From contig CAKMRJ010005745.1 of the NCBI GenBank assembly GCA_928212115.1, positions 74,306,629-74,370,628 of the forward strand: a stretch of 64,000 nucleotides of DNA. Reading direction: 5' to 3'. Position 1 is the first letter of the stretch; each line of letters opens with the position of its first letter. Below, piece after piece: positions 52,684-61,682 of this stretch. This DNA is from Lactuca virosa. Taxonomy: Eukaryota; Streptophyta; Magnoliopsida; Asterales; Asteraceae. A program made the translations under genes and the position numbers. The notes under the pieces are model-generated. The model saw nothing but the letters and a program-made list of their open reading frames with translations, searched no databases and had not been told where the DNA came from.

Positions 52684-53103
52684 ATTCAGTTTATAACAAC
52701 ATCAACAAGCAATATATGTTTCCTGTTCATTGAAGCATTTTAACAAACAGTTGGTGTGCATAAACGAAAAAGATCACATTACAATTAAATCCAATAACTG
52801 GAAACCAAATACTTGTTAATTGAAGAATATATAATGAAACATGACCAAACGAAATAACAAAGATTAATATTCTGAAGCTAATTGTTTTTTATGTCCCTGT
52901 ATAAATTAAGGTAGTATGTGTACCTGAATGAATTTCATGTTGAAGTATCAATTCGTGGTTGAAGTATAAACGTAGTTGCAATGCATTTGTATTAAGAAGA
53001 GAGTGATTCGATGGGAATGCATATAGTCTAAAAATTCATATCTACGCAATAGGTGTGGATGATCAAGGATATATCGAGAAAAAACAAAAAAAAGAGAAAA
53101 AAA
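52684..53103. other. Spacer upstream of Tnp2, unit C
   Basis: Copy of 14253-14675. No gene. Confidence 0.35.
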
Positions 53104-53181
53104 TTGTTCCTAATGGGGTTCAAACCCATGACATTCCAAAATATACCTTTAACTACATTTACACTTACCAACTGGGGTGTC
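53104..53181 (-). other. tRNA-like segment, unit C
   Basis: Copy of 14676-14753 with the same box B change as in B. Confidence 0.38.
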
Positions 53182-53449
53182 TGACTGTTTGTAAGTGATT
53201 AGTTTACGAAACAAACATAACAATAAACTAAAAGAGTAACATTTGCCGAAAATACCCCTGCTTCCTATAGAACTGATCTAAGATAACCACATTTACCATC
53301 AATCATACTTTCCTCATTTGAGACAATATACTTAACTGTGGTTGCACATTGTTTTTAATTACCCTTCACAATTGGAAATAAAAACAAATGACAAAAATAC
53401 CCCTGATTCTTCTCACACTCTTATTGTTTAATTGTAGTTATGCACATCA
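53182..53449. other. Spacer left of the Copia insertion, unit C
   Basis: Copy of the left part of 14754-15057. It ends in the CATCA target site at 53445-53449. Confidence 0.4.
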
Positions 53450-54211
53450 TGATGGGTTTTGCGCATTCTAACACTCCTAAGTGTACATGCAACCCTAAAT
53501 ACCTTGGATCTATGTTTTCTCTATTATACATGCAATTATGAACTTTCCAAGGTATTACCCTATCTAGCATACAATACTTGATACTTGGGTAATCAAATGG
53601 ATAGAATACATACCTTTGTTTGATGTAGCTTGTCTCCATGAAGCTTGAGTGCCTAGTGCCCCAAGTGTGACACCTCAAATGGTTCACACAACACCAAATG
53701 CACATGGAATGACTTGAGAGAAATGGAACACTCCTTGAAATCGTCTAGCCCTCATATTCACACATTAGTGCACGATTTATTGAGCCATGGGATTCTTTTA
53801 TATGGTGGCTATTAGGGTTACACCATGTAACTCATAACTTTACCTATTCCTTATGCTCCATGGATTTTAACCTCCATGGAGTATCCATGGGTCACCCGAT
53901 GGACTTAGTCCAACATAAGAAATCTTGGATCACAAGCCCACATATATAAGAATGAATGATTTACACAATCAACCCATATATTTAATTAGTCTCCTTTTGA
54001 TCACTTAATTAATTCCAAATTAATTCTTGATCAATACTAATTAAATAACCTTATTAATATATTAGAACTTATAATATATTAACCAACCTTAAGTGTTATT
54101 TCTCTCATTATAGTCTATCCAAATGCATGATGCCATGCAACCCAAATGGACCATGCCGGGTCGGGTCAAGTCTTACCAATTATAATTATGGACTTAGACA
54201 TTAATCCAACA
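53450..54211 (-). repeat. 3' LTR of the unit C Copia element
   Basis: 762 bp, bounded by TG...CA. Adjacent to the PPT. An open frame inside it (53421-53705, - strand) is not considered a gene. Confidence 0.92.
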
Positions 54212-54224
54212 GTCTCCCACTTGG
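54212..54224 (-). other. Polypurine tract of the Copia element
   Basis: Reads CCAAGTGGGAGAC on the - strand, directly before the LTR start TGTTGG. This is the usual plus-strand priming site of plant Copia elements and fixes the element orientation. Confidence 0.8.
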
Positions 54225-54459
54225 ATAAGTCTAAAACTATTATTGCGTATGACTTCAGGAACCGATCAGCAATCGTAGCTCTCAAAAGCTTCTGTCGAAC
54301 TCTGACCTTGTCGATGAACTCTGACCTTTGTCAATGACTTGTCCATTAGATAAGGGATCATATATTCCTCCATTCTAGATATCATATGGACTGAGACATG
54401 GATTATCAATCATTCTCTCTGTCCATTTGTTGTTTCCCGATTTCCGATTCATGATGACT

Positions 54460-54485
54460 GACTGATTGAACAAATCAAATCAGTC
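54460..54485. other. Stem-loop in the Copia interior
   Basis: Perfect 8-bp stem GACTGATT / AATCAGTC with a 10-base loop. Close by are two 12-bp perfect palindromes, GCTTGGCCAAGC (near 54489) and CACTCATGAGTG (near 54815). Confidence 0.6.
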
Positions 54486-55131
54486 CTGGCTTGGCCAAGC
54501 ACTCACATGTATCATCTTTAAATCATCGAGGGGCCCACATATATCGCTTTTATCCCGAAGGTAAAAGGAATGGATAAACTTCGACTCATATGGCTTGTTC
54601 TACTACTTGTTGAATCATACACAAAGGCACGTTTTATAACATCGAGTTACCGAATGCGTTTTCGTGCAATCAATGTACAACCAACTCATAGTAACAACTC
54701 ATATCTCTAGGTTTGAAGAATATAAGATATTATCGTCTCATGATCACTCGTGATAAAATCCATGAAGTGATTCAAATGAGCGCGGGTTGAATCCAATACT
54801 CAGAACTTATGAGCACTCATGAGTGTTGTAGCACCACTTTGTCCACCAACTTGGACCTCTACAAACCAACCCATGACAGTCTTGATTCATATCTACTTCC
54901 AACATATGACCGACTGTGGATGGTTTGAATAACTTAATCAATCAGGAAGAGCGACTTAGTTATTCTGGAAGTCAAAACATGCAAAGTGAAACACAAGAAT
55001 AAATGAATCAAATATGGTATCAAACCCTATGAATATAAATAAACACTTTTATTTATCACCATACTGATTACTCATTATTCATTGTTTCGGTTTTATCAAC
55101 TTTATACTTGAATTAAAAACACTAGTTGTCC

Positions 55132-55208
55132 CATGCTCCAAGCATGTACACTATGTTTTTCTTAAACAATAGCTTTGCCATACACCAAGTATGCACTCTA
55201 TGTTTTTC
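55132..55208. repeat. Tandem hairpin pair with a compensatory base-pair change
   Basis: Two related segments 47 bp apart, each a small hairpin followed by a CTATGTTTTTCT tail. The first, 55132-55146, has arms CATGC / GCATG. The second, 55179-55193, has arms CATAC / GTATG. Between them a G-C pair has become an A-T pair through changes on both arms, so pairing is kept. Confidence 0.7.
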
Positions 55209-55415
55209 TATGATCCTTACTTTGTGAAATAAACCAATTGAACATAATTTCAATGATTCTAATTTCACACTCCCAAATCCTTATCGAAAAATGTGAGAAT
55301 TTCAAATTCCTATCATTTATCGAAATCTGTTTAGATTTTAAACTTATATGCACTGACCCTCCTGTAATGAATATGTACAAAGTCACAAAGACTTGTCAAC
55401 AGTCATTATAAGGTA

Positions 55416-55441
55416 TTCCAATGGAGATCAACTCCATGGAA
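55416..55441. other. Stem-loop, GGAG-ATCAA-CTCC type
   Basis: Arms TTCCAATGGAG and CTCCATGGAA pair with a one-base bulge and a five-base loop. A related hairpin, TATGGAG-ACAA-CTCCATA, lies at 55524-55541. Confidence 0.6.
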
Positions 55442-55523
55442 ACTAAGTCTCATATTCAAAGTACATTGCTTTGGACATGCTTCTTGCATTAAGTTTCCTA
55501 ATCTTACACAGATAACTTCCACC

Positions 55524-55541
55524 TATGGAGACAACTCCATA
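55524..55541. other. Stem-loop, GGAG-ACAA-CTCC type
   Basis: Perfect 7-bp stem (TATGGAG / CTCCATA) with loop ACAA. Similar apical sequence to 55416-55441. Confidence 0.6.
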
Positions 55542-55560
55542 TTCTCATTTTGACTATCAC

Positions 55561-55589
55561 TTCTGAATAAGAGATGCCTCTTTTCAGAA
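55561..55589. other. Conserved-loop hairpin H0 in the Copia interior
   Basis: Stem TTCTGAA / TTCAGAA (7 bp), 15-base loop TAAGAGATGCCTCTT. The loop shares GATGCC with H1, H3 and H4. Confidence 0.6.
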
Positions 55590-55888
55590 TATGTCAATAT
55601 GGTCCTTCCAAAATTAGCACTATACTTCCAATTGTCCCTGAGCAACCAATCTTTGGTAAACCTCAGATTGTCCTCGACAATTGCTTAATCACTTTAGTCA
55701 TATCCAATTCTCGACATTTTCCTCCTTAACGCCCCAAGGCATTTGGAAAATTCAGAAAGGATAAATATTATAGCACATGTAATCGATCTTGTACCCAAAG
55801 TAAATGGGACACGATTCATGATGTTTCACATAAAGACATGGTTCTAGACCAGTCTTTTGCCATAATAATTTTTTTTTTGTTTGCCATA

Positions 55889-55943
55889 TTCTCAAAATTT
55901 GACTATGAAGAGGGATGCCGTAATCATAATCGAATTTTGAGAA
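55889..55943. other. Conserved-loop hairpin H1 in the Copia interior
   Basis: 20-base arms (55889-55908 and 55924-55943) pair at 18 of 20 positions, one mismatch being a wobble on the + strand and the other on the - strand. The 15-base loop is AGAGGGATGCCGTAA. Confidence 0.8.
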
Positions 55944-56316
55944 CACAATATATAGAATTTTCTTAAGTTGAACCAAACCAACATAAAATTCATATATATA
56001 TTCTTGACTAAGATGATTAAAATCTCAATCTAAACCTTTAGAATTGAATGAAGTATAATTTCCTCTCCCTTAATTATAGCAAAACTACTTTTTCAACCCC
56101 TGCAATCTCACGAATTGAAACTTTTGTTTTCTATAATTAACATTGCTAACTTGCAATACTTATCATAATTATCATGCTCCCACTAACATGATGATTATTA
56201 GCATAACACTTATGCTCCCACTAGCTTTGACATCTATCCAGAAAACAACTGGACCTCTAGAAGTCAATACTTTATTGACATTCTTACCAAAGTTCAGATT
56301 TCTGATACTAGATTGC

Positions 56317-56336
56317 TTTGATAAGACTTTATCAAA
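56317..56336. other. Stem-loop in the Copia interior
   Basis: Perfect 8-bp stem TTTGATAA / TTATCAAA with a four-base loop. Confidence 0.6.
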
Positions 56337-56370
56337 ATCATACACCTTATCTTAGATAGCTCACATGTGT

Positions 56371-56431
56371 GTCTAAACAATTTCAGAACTATGAAAAGGG
56401 ATGTCGTAATCATAGTCTCAATTGTTTAGAC
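56371..56431. other. Conserved-loop hairpin H2 in the Copia interior
   Basis: Outer stem GTCTAAACAATT / AATTGTTTAGAC is 12 bp and perfect. A small internal bulge follows, then CTATGA / TCATAG. The 15-base loop AAAGGGATGTCGTAA is close to that of H1. Confidence 0.8.
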
Positions 56432-57066
56432 CTTTTGCCATCTGCTTCAAATCTACTTGGTGGAAGTGTTTCCTCACCATCATTTTCATGAATCGGAGAG
56501 AAACCTTATGACCCTTAGATTTTATGGTGTATGTGTTCTTATCCATGTGAATCGTCAAAACCATGGTCACAAGACAAGGTTAGTGACAAATCCTAACTCA
56601 TATGGATTGAACTTGTGCAATCTTAACTTCTTGCCACCTGGCAGCTCAAGGGCCTGCCATTGCTTCCAAGTAGCTATGCAAACAATTAAGAACATGTAGA
56701 ACTCAAATGTATAGCCAACTTAACTAGAATGGGCACATAAATGTCAACATGATAGGTTATAAACCTCTAGTTGTGTGCTAGTGATGAAATACAGGTTTTT
56801 ATTCTTGATTACTTCTTGAAACCCTTTCAGGATCTTTTAGACTCCCACTGTCTCCTTGACCTATAAGAATTTCTTGCCAAATATTCAAGAGATAGTGTGG
56901 ATTGTAATCAAGACAGACACTTAACACAATTGGCCTTAGTTGATCTTTGTTTTATCCAAAACATCACAAATTACCAATTTCAAATGTACAAGAGTAGAAA
57001 ACGTTTACTCTTACATTTGACAAGTGTTTTTAAAAATCTTTTAAGACATGTCACTCAAGTTACAAT

Positions 57067-57085
57067 CTTAGAGTATAACTCTAAG
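57067..57085. other. Stem-loop in the Copia interior
   Basis: Perfect 8-bp stem CTTAGAGT / ACTCTAAG with a three-base loop. The B copy has one mismatch. Confidence 0.6.
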
Positions 57086-57370
57086 AATTGTTTTTGGAAC
57101 GATGTATGAATCATCTTCTTGATTTAACCACTTCAACAATTCATAACTCCTCTTCTTAACTATCAGAATGCACTTAGAGGATGAATTGTGATAAGGTCTC
57201 AAAATCATTAAGATGATCTTAAAACATGATACTAAAGTACTCTCCCATCTTTTCAGATTTGAGAAACTTTTATCCTTCTGCCTAATTGATTCTTCTCATT
57301 CGTTCTGTCATACATTGAAACTTTTCCAATGTCTCAGAATTATACTTAAGCTTGTAAGTATAATCATATT

Positions 57371-57385
57371 TACTAAGCCTTAGTA
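57371..57385. other. Palindromic stem in the Copia interior
   Basis: TACTAAG / CTTAGTA, 7 bp each side of a single C. Confidence 0.55.
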
Positions 57386-57559
57386 AATCATGACGAATAG
57401 TCTTATCGATCTTTTATGGTGGACTTGATCAGTGCACAAGAATGTGTACTCGATCCCTTAGTCCTTCACTTGACTCACATATACATGTGAACAAGGAACT
57501 AGTCTTAATTTTCCAAAGTTGAAAATTCTCATTCATCATACTATACAACTTGCATGATT

Positions 57560-57586
57560 CCAAGTTTCTATCGAACTGAAACTTGG
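57560..57586. other. Stem-loop in the Copia interior
   Basis: Perfect 9-bp stem CCAAGTTTC / GAAACTTGG with a nine-base loop. The B copy (37092-37116) has changed both arms (CCCGTTTC / GAAATGGG) and can still pair with one G-T wobble, though that region of B is error-prone. Confidence 0.65.
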
Positions 57587-57710
57587 GTGATGAGAATCTT
57601 TCCTTATTTGGTAAATTTGGACACTACCACAAATGAAAGAATCAAATTCATATTTTCACTCTTGCTCTTAATGGAATCTTATAAGCAACAAAGATTTTCA
57701 CAAATGCCAT

Positions 57711-57789
57711 TGTAAGGATATTTTAAAATAAATAAAATCAAAAATTTTCCTTTTATTTTAAAAACTTTGCGGAAAAAACTATCCTTACA
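57711..57789. other. Long stem-loop upstream of the PPT side, Copia interior
   Basis: Ends TGTAAGGATA / TATCCTTACA pair over 10 bp. The inside contains A/T-rich arms (TTTTAAAATAAATAAAA and TTTTATTTTAAAA) that can extend the structure. Confidence 0.55.
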
Positions 57790-57968
57790 GTGCAAAAGCA
57801 CATGAAAACTTTGTTGTTATCTATTCCTAAGCAATATATCATAACTCCTAAGAAGTAGCTCAAGAATCCGATCTTCAAACTATGCGATAGAAATCCATCT
57901 ACGCGATCAGATTCAGCATATTCTTTCTTTAAGTTTCTTCACTTTTCTTTGATTCTTCAAACATCAAC

Positions 57969-57985
57969 ATGTGACCCAGTCACAT
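57969..57985. other. Stem-loop in the Copia interior
   Basis: ATGTGAC / GTCACAT, 7 bp with loop CCA. Confidence 0.55.
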
Positions 57986-58249
57986 CATGTAATAAGAATC
58001 TCCAAGTAGGAACTTAATAGAGTTAGACAATGGACTTTACCTGAAGTAGAGTCAAACTTATTGACTTTAACATCCTTAGGTAAATTTGGCAGCTTCGCAA
58101 CCAATGCCCCTTCCTTGGCAATGGACCCTTGATAATGGGACTATCTAAGACTTAGCCTCTCTCTTTACCATTTGGTCAACCGAGTTGACTATGGCCGATC
58201 CCTTTCCATTGGGAAGAGAGAGCTTTACTGGATATCCAATGTCATCATT

Positions 58250-58593
58250 GTCAATGTCCGTAAAGTTTTAGGAAGTTGATCTTAGCAAATAGATAAGATC
58301 ATTAAGGGTCTTGTCATAGTCTGTTTCATAGGAGTCCCAAAGGAACTCACTATGTGACTTAGAAAGTAGTTGAGCCACCAACTTTCTCAAGACTTTGACA
58401 CCCAACTCTCCCGGCTTGTCAATATGTGACTACATCTCCAAGATGTGATCACACATAGATCTTTGCTTGCCAATAGGGCTTGAGTGACCTTAAACTTTTC
58501 AAGAACTTGTGGGTTAGGGAGAATAATTGGAGGAGGTGGAGGAAGTGAAGTTCCAAGAGATTTGGGATGATCATAGATGTCTGAACTAGACAT
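58250..58593 (-). pseudogene. Copia gag remnant
   Basis: The frame opens at 58593 (MSSS, then a run of five prolines near residue 18) and continues into a segment resembling the start of a Copia gag capsid region: LEKFKVTQALLASK, the position where related gags read a KFxVTKALL-type motif. A frameshift near 58455 and a stop soon after end it. Open downstream frames to about 58250 look like further gag. It may once have supplied particle protein; no zinc knuckle seen. The family match is from memory of related elements, so only moderately sure. Confidence 0.5.
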
Positions 58594-58676
58594 CTTTTGG
58601 GAGAAATTCAAGATAGTTGATTTAAAGTCCTTAATATAACACCCAATATGAAATATTAAGGCTAGGACCCAACACA

Positions 58677-58725
58677 ATATTTTATAACTTGGAAGAGGGA
58701 TGCCATAATCCAAGCTATAGAATAT
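58677..58725. other. Conserved-loop hairpin H3 in the Copia leader
   Basis: 17-base arms (58677-58693 and 58709-58725) pair at 15 of 17 positions. The 15-base loop AGAGGGATGCCATAA differs from that of H1 at one base, although the stem is unrelated in sequence. Confidence 0.8.
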
Positions 58726-58872
58726 TTGAAGGTAGGTGAATGACGATTCACCAATTTCCACCAAGATAAACGAAATGTATTATTAGGTTTTAATTGGTTT
58801 TGAAACTCCTAGATTCTTTGAGATTCATTGAACTTTTCAAAGGCATGTTTCAATCTCGAGTGTGCCCTTCAG

Positions 58873-58905
58873 GTTTTGTGACTGGGATGCCGAGGATCAC
58901 AAAAC
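58873..58905. other. Conserved-loop hairpin H4 in the Copia leader
   Basis: Stem GTTTTGTGA / TCACAAAAC (9 bp, perfect) with 15-base loop CTGGGATGCCGAGGA. Outer CTTCA / TGAAG words can extend it. Confidence 0.75.
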
Positions 58906-59321
58906 AAGGTGTGAAGTAACCATGCAAATTACTTGGTACCCTTAAGTGTTTACCCCTCAATCGTTGTGCCGGTTAACCACACACGCTCCATCGATACTAT
59001 GATAAACATTAAGTTACCCTTTGCCTACCTAGTTAAATACGAGTTAGTGTGCCGGTTAACCACACACGCTCCACTAACCGACTTAAACAAAGTGCAAAGT
59101 GTACTTTCATGGATTAGCACCTTATTCACATTTTCCTAAGTAACTAAGATTGGGAATTTATAAGTGTTTAGTTACTTAGTATTTATCATTAATACTTTTA
59201 ATGAAGGGAGAATTATAGTCCTTGTCCTACCCGTTCGGCTAACGACCCTCCACCAGTTAAGGAAGCGGTGGGTGAGAGTGGACACCCATTAAGCTGCCAT
59301 TTTATAGGCAGTAACCTTATA

Positions 59322-59335
59322 CCCCCCCCCCCCCC
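59322..59335. repeat. Poly-C tract (14 C) in the Copia leader
   Basis: A run of 14 C in otherwise AT-rich DNA. The length may be inexact because homopolymers are error-prone. Confidence 0.7.
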
Positions 59336-59507
59336 TTATAGACCGACTTCGTGAATGAGGCCTACTAACGGTAAGACTGACTTGCTCTTATACATATATT
59401 TATTATTAACTTATAATACTGTAAAGTATAAGGGTTGAATTTTAACTTTTAAAATTCTAAGGGCTAACTTGGAATTAAAGTATTCATGGGGAAAACTTTA
59501 CAAATTC

Positions 59508-59529
59508 CAAAACTTGAGGGCAAGTTTTG
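59508..59529. other. Leader hairpin L1 (CTTG-AGGG-CAAG)
   Basis: Perfect 9-bp stem CAAAACTTG / CAAGTTTTG with loop AGGG. First of four related hairpins between PBS and gag. Confidence 0.75.
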
Positions 59530-59602
59530 AAAATATTCAAAACTAATTAATTCCATAACTTATGTATTTAAAGTAGTTTTAATTAAAAAAAAACTCTTCA
59601 AG

Positions 59603-59630
59603 TTCCATAACTTGAGGACAAGTTATGGAA
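59603..59630. other. Leader hairpin L2 (CTTG-AGGA-CAAG)
   Basis: Perfect 12-bp stem TTCCATAACTTG / CAAGTTATGGAA with loop AGGA. Confidence 0.85.
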
Positions 59631-59731
59631 GACTTTAAACTAATAAAAGAATGTAACTTTTCTTTATTTTTGTAACTTATGGAACTAATTAAGGTTACAC
59701 ATTTTATCATTTAATGAAGTGACTCTTGAAC

Positions 59732-59759
59732 CTCCATAGCTTGAGGACAAGTTATGGAG
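59732..59759. other. Leader hairpin L3 (CTTG-AGGA-CAAG)
   Basis: 12-bp stem CTCCATAGCTTG / CAAGTTATGGAG, one G-T wobble on the + strand, loop AGGA. The outermost pairs differ from L2 (CTCC/GGAG against TTCC/GGAA) yet still match. Confidence 0.85.
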
Positions 59760-59853
59760 TCATAAAACCATTTAATGAGGACAAGACTCTTCATTTTTGT
59801 AACCATTGCCAACTTTTTATGAGTTTTATGAAACTTAAATGTGACTTTTCATA

Positions 59854-59871
59854 TAACTTGAGGACAAGTTA
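59854..59871. other. Leader hairpin L4 (CTTG-AGGA-CAAG)
   Basis: 7-bp stem TAACTTG / CAAGTTA with loop AGGA. Confidence 0.7.
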
Positions 59872-60071
59872 CAAAAACACATTTTAGAATCAACTCTTAG
59901 ATTAAAATGGATTGAAAACACATAATCAATTAACTTTTCTATTAATCTAATAAACTCATATGAACAAAGATAATTCACATCAAAATTTTCAAGTAATTAG
60001 CATAACTTTTAAACTAATACAATTCGATTTTTCAGCTAATTTTGCAAGTATAACAAGAAAACAAGCCTTGT

Positions 60072-60082
60072 CTCTGATACCA
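60072..60082 (-). other. Primer binding site of the Copia element
   Basis: Reads TGGTATCAGAG on the - strand, one base inside the 5' LTR. It is complementary to the 3' end of initiator methionine tRNA, the usual plant Copia primer. Confidence 0.88.
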
Positions 60083-60083
60083 C

Positions 60084-60844
60084 TGATGGGTTTTGCGCAT
60101 TCTAACACTCCTAAGTGTACATGCAACCCTAAATACCTTGGATCTATGTTTTCTCTATTATACATGCAATTATGAACTTTCCAAGGTATTACCCTATCTA
60201 GCATACAATACTTGATACTTGGGTAATCAAATGGATAGAATACATACCTTTGTTTGATGTAGCTTGTCTCCATGAAGTTTGAGTGCCTAGTGCCCCAAGT
60301 GTGACACCTCAAATGGTTCACACAACACCAATGCACATGGAATGACTTGAGAGAAATGGAACACTCCTTGAAATCGTCTAGCCCTCATATTCACACATTA
60401 GTGCACGATTTCTTGAGCCATGGGATTCTTTTATATGGTGGCTATTAGGGTTACACCATGTAACTCATAACTTTACCCATTCCTTATGCTACATGGATTT
60501 TAACCTCCATGGAGTATCCATGGGTCACCCCATGGACTTAGTCCAACATAAGAAATCTTGGATCACAAGCCCACATATATAAGAATGAATGATTTACACA
60601 ATCAACCCATATATTTAATTAGTCTCCTTTTGATCACTTAATTAATTCCAAATTAATTCTTGATCAATACTAATTAAATAACCTTATTAATATATTAGAA
60701 CTTATAATATATTAACCAACCTTAAGTGTTATTTCTCTCATTATAGTCTATCCAAATGCATGATGCCATGCAACCCAAATGGACCATGTCGGGTCGGGTC
60801 AAGTCTTACCAATTATAGTTATGGACTTAGACATTAATCCAACA
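60084..60844 (-). repeat. 5' LTR of the unit C Copia element
   Basis: 761 bp. In element sense this is the promoter-bearing LTR. It differs from the other LTR by roughly seven substitutions and one base of length. Confidence 0.92.
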
Positions 60845-60887
60845 CATCATATATGTATCTAAGATAAACTTATTTTTTTCTATCAAT

Positions 60888-61483
60888 ACTATGATGATGC
60901 ATACCCTTAGATGATGTTTCCTTTTTCTTTTCATTATATATACTGAATGACCATTATACCCTTATATCTCAAACACAGTTTTAATGGGAAATTATAACAT
61001 TTTCTTTCTTTTATTATAAAAACAATTAATTGACGGATATACCCCTGCTTTAGCATAATCTCCATATGTTGATAACAAACATGGGACAAACTAAATAATC
61101 TAACCAATAACTTACCTCTAAAGTGGAAATAAGTTGAAAAGTACATTGCTTTGTTTACAAAACAATGCAGCAAAACAGGGACAATACTATGATGATGCAT
61201 ACCCTTAGATGATGTTTCCTTTTTCTTTTCATTATATATACTGAATGACCATTATACCCTTATATCTAAAACACAGTTTTAATGGGAAATTATAACATTT
61301 TCTTTCTTTTATGATAAAAACAATTAATTGACGAATATACCCCTGCTTTAGCATAATCTCCATATGTTGATAACAAACATGGGACAAACTAAATAATCTA
61401 ACCAATAACTTACCTCTAAAGTGGAAATAAGTTGAAAAGTACATTGCTTTGTTTACAAAACAATGCAGCAAAACAGGGACAAT
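60888..61483. repeat. 298-bp direct tandem duplication, unit C
   Basis: Copies at 60888-61185 and 61186-61483, equivalent to 15058-15655. The duplication therefore predates the split of A and C. Confidence 0.92.
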
Positions 61484-61682
61484 ACTGACTCAGTTATAAG
61501 TATGAAACACAATATAAATAACAACATAAAATTATAATTATAATGAATTCCCATTTTGCCCCTAAGAAAGTTATAATCAAAACAACATCATATTGCTTAC
61601 AAAAAAGAGTTTCATATGTACTCTATATTAAACACAAAATGGAGTACAACATAGGTCCCCTACACTATATTTGTCCATGCTA

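Larger units (their letters stand above)
53450..60844 (-). mobile_element. Complete non-autonomous Copia-type LTR retrotransposon
   Basis: 7395 bp, flanked by the 5-bp target duplication CATCA (53445-53449 and 60845-60849). LTRs are 53450-54211 and 60084-60844. Element sense is the - strand: the PBS lies just inside the right LTR and the PPT just inside the left LTR. The LTR begins TGTTGG in element sense and the PPT ends GTGGGAGAC, both typical of plant Copia elements. The interior has a gag remnant (58593 to about 58250) and no sign of protease, integrase, reverse transcriptase or RNase H, so it needs a helper. The rest is non-coding and unusually rich in short inverted repeats. By eye the two LTRs differ at about seven bases plus one 1-bp indel, so the insertion is young. 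Confidence 0.92.

Noticed and set aside
54212..58249. Hidden pol genes of the Copia element
   Set aside because: I saw no integrase, reverse transcriptase or RNase H motifs in either strand. Open frames there are short and frequently interrupted.
55561..58905. CRISPR-like array (conserved core, variable flanks)
   Set aside because: The spacing is irregular (hundreds to thousands of bases), the host is a plant, and the variable parts are self-complementary stems, not spacers.
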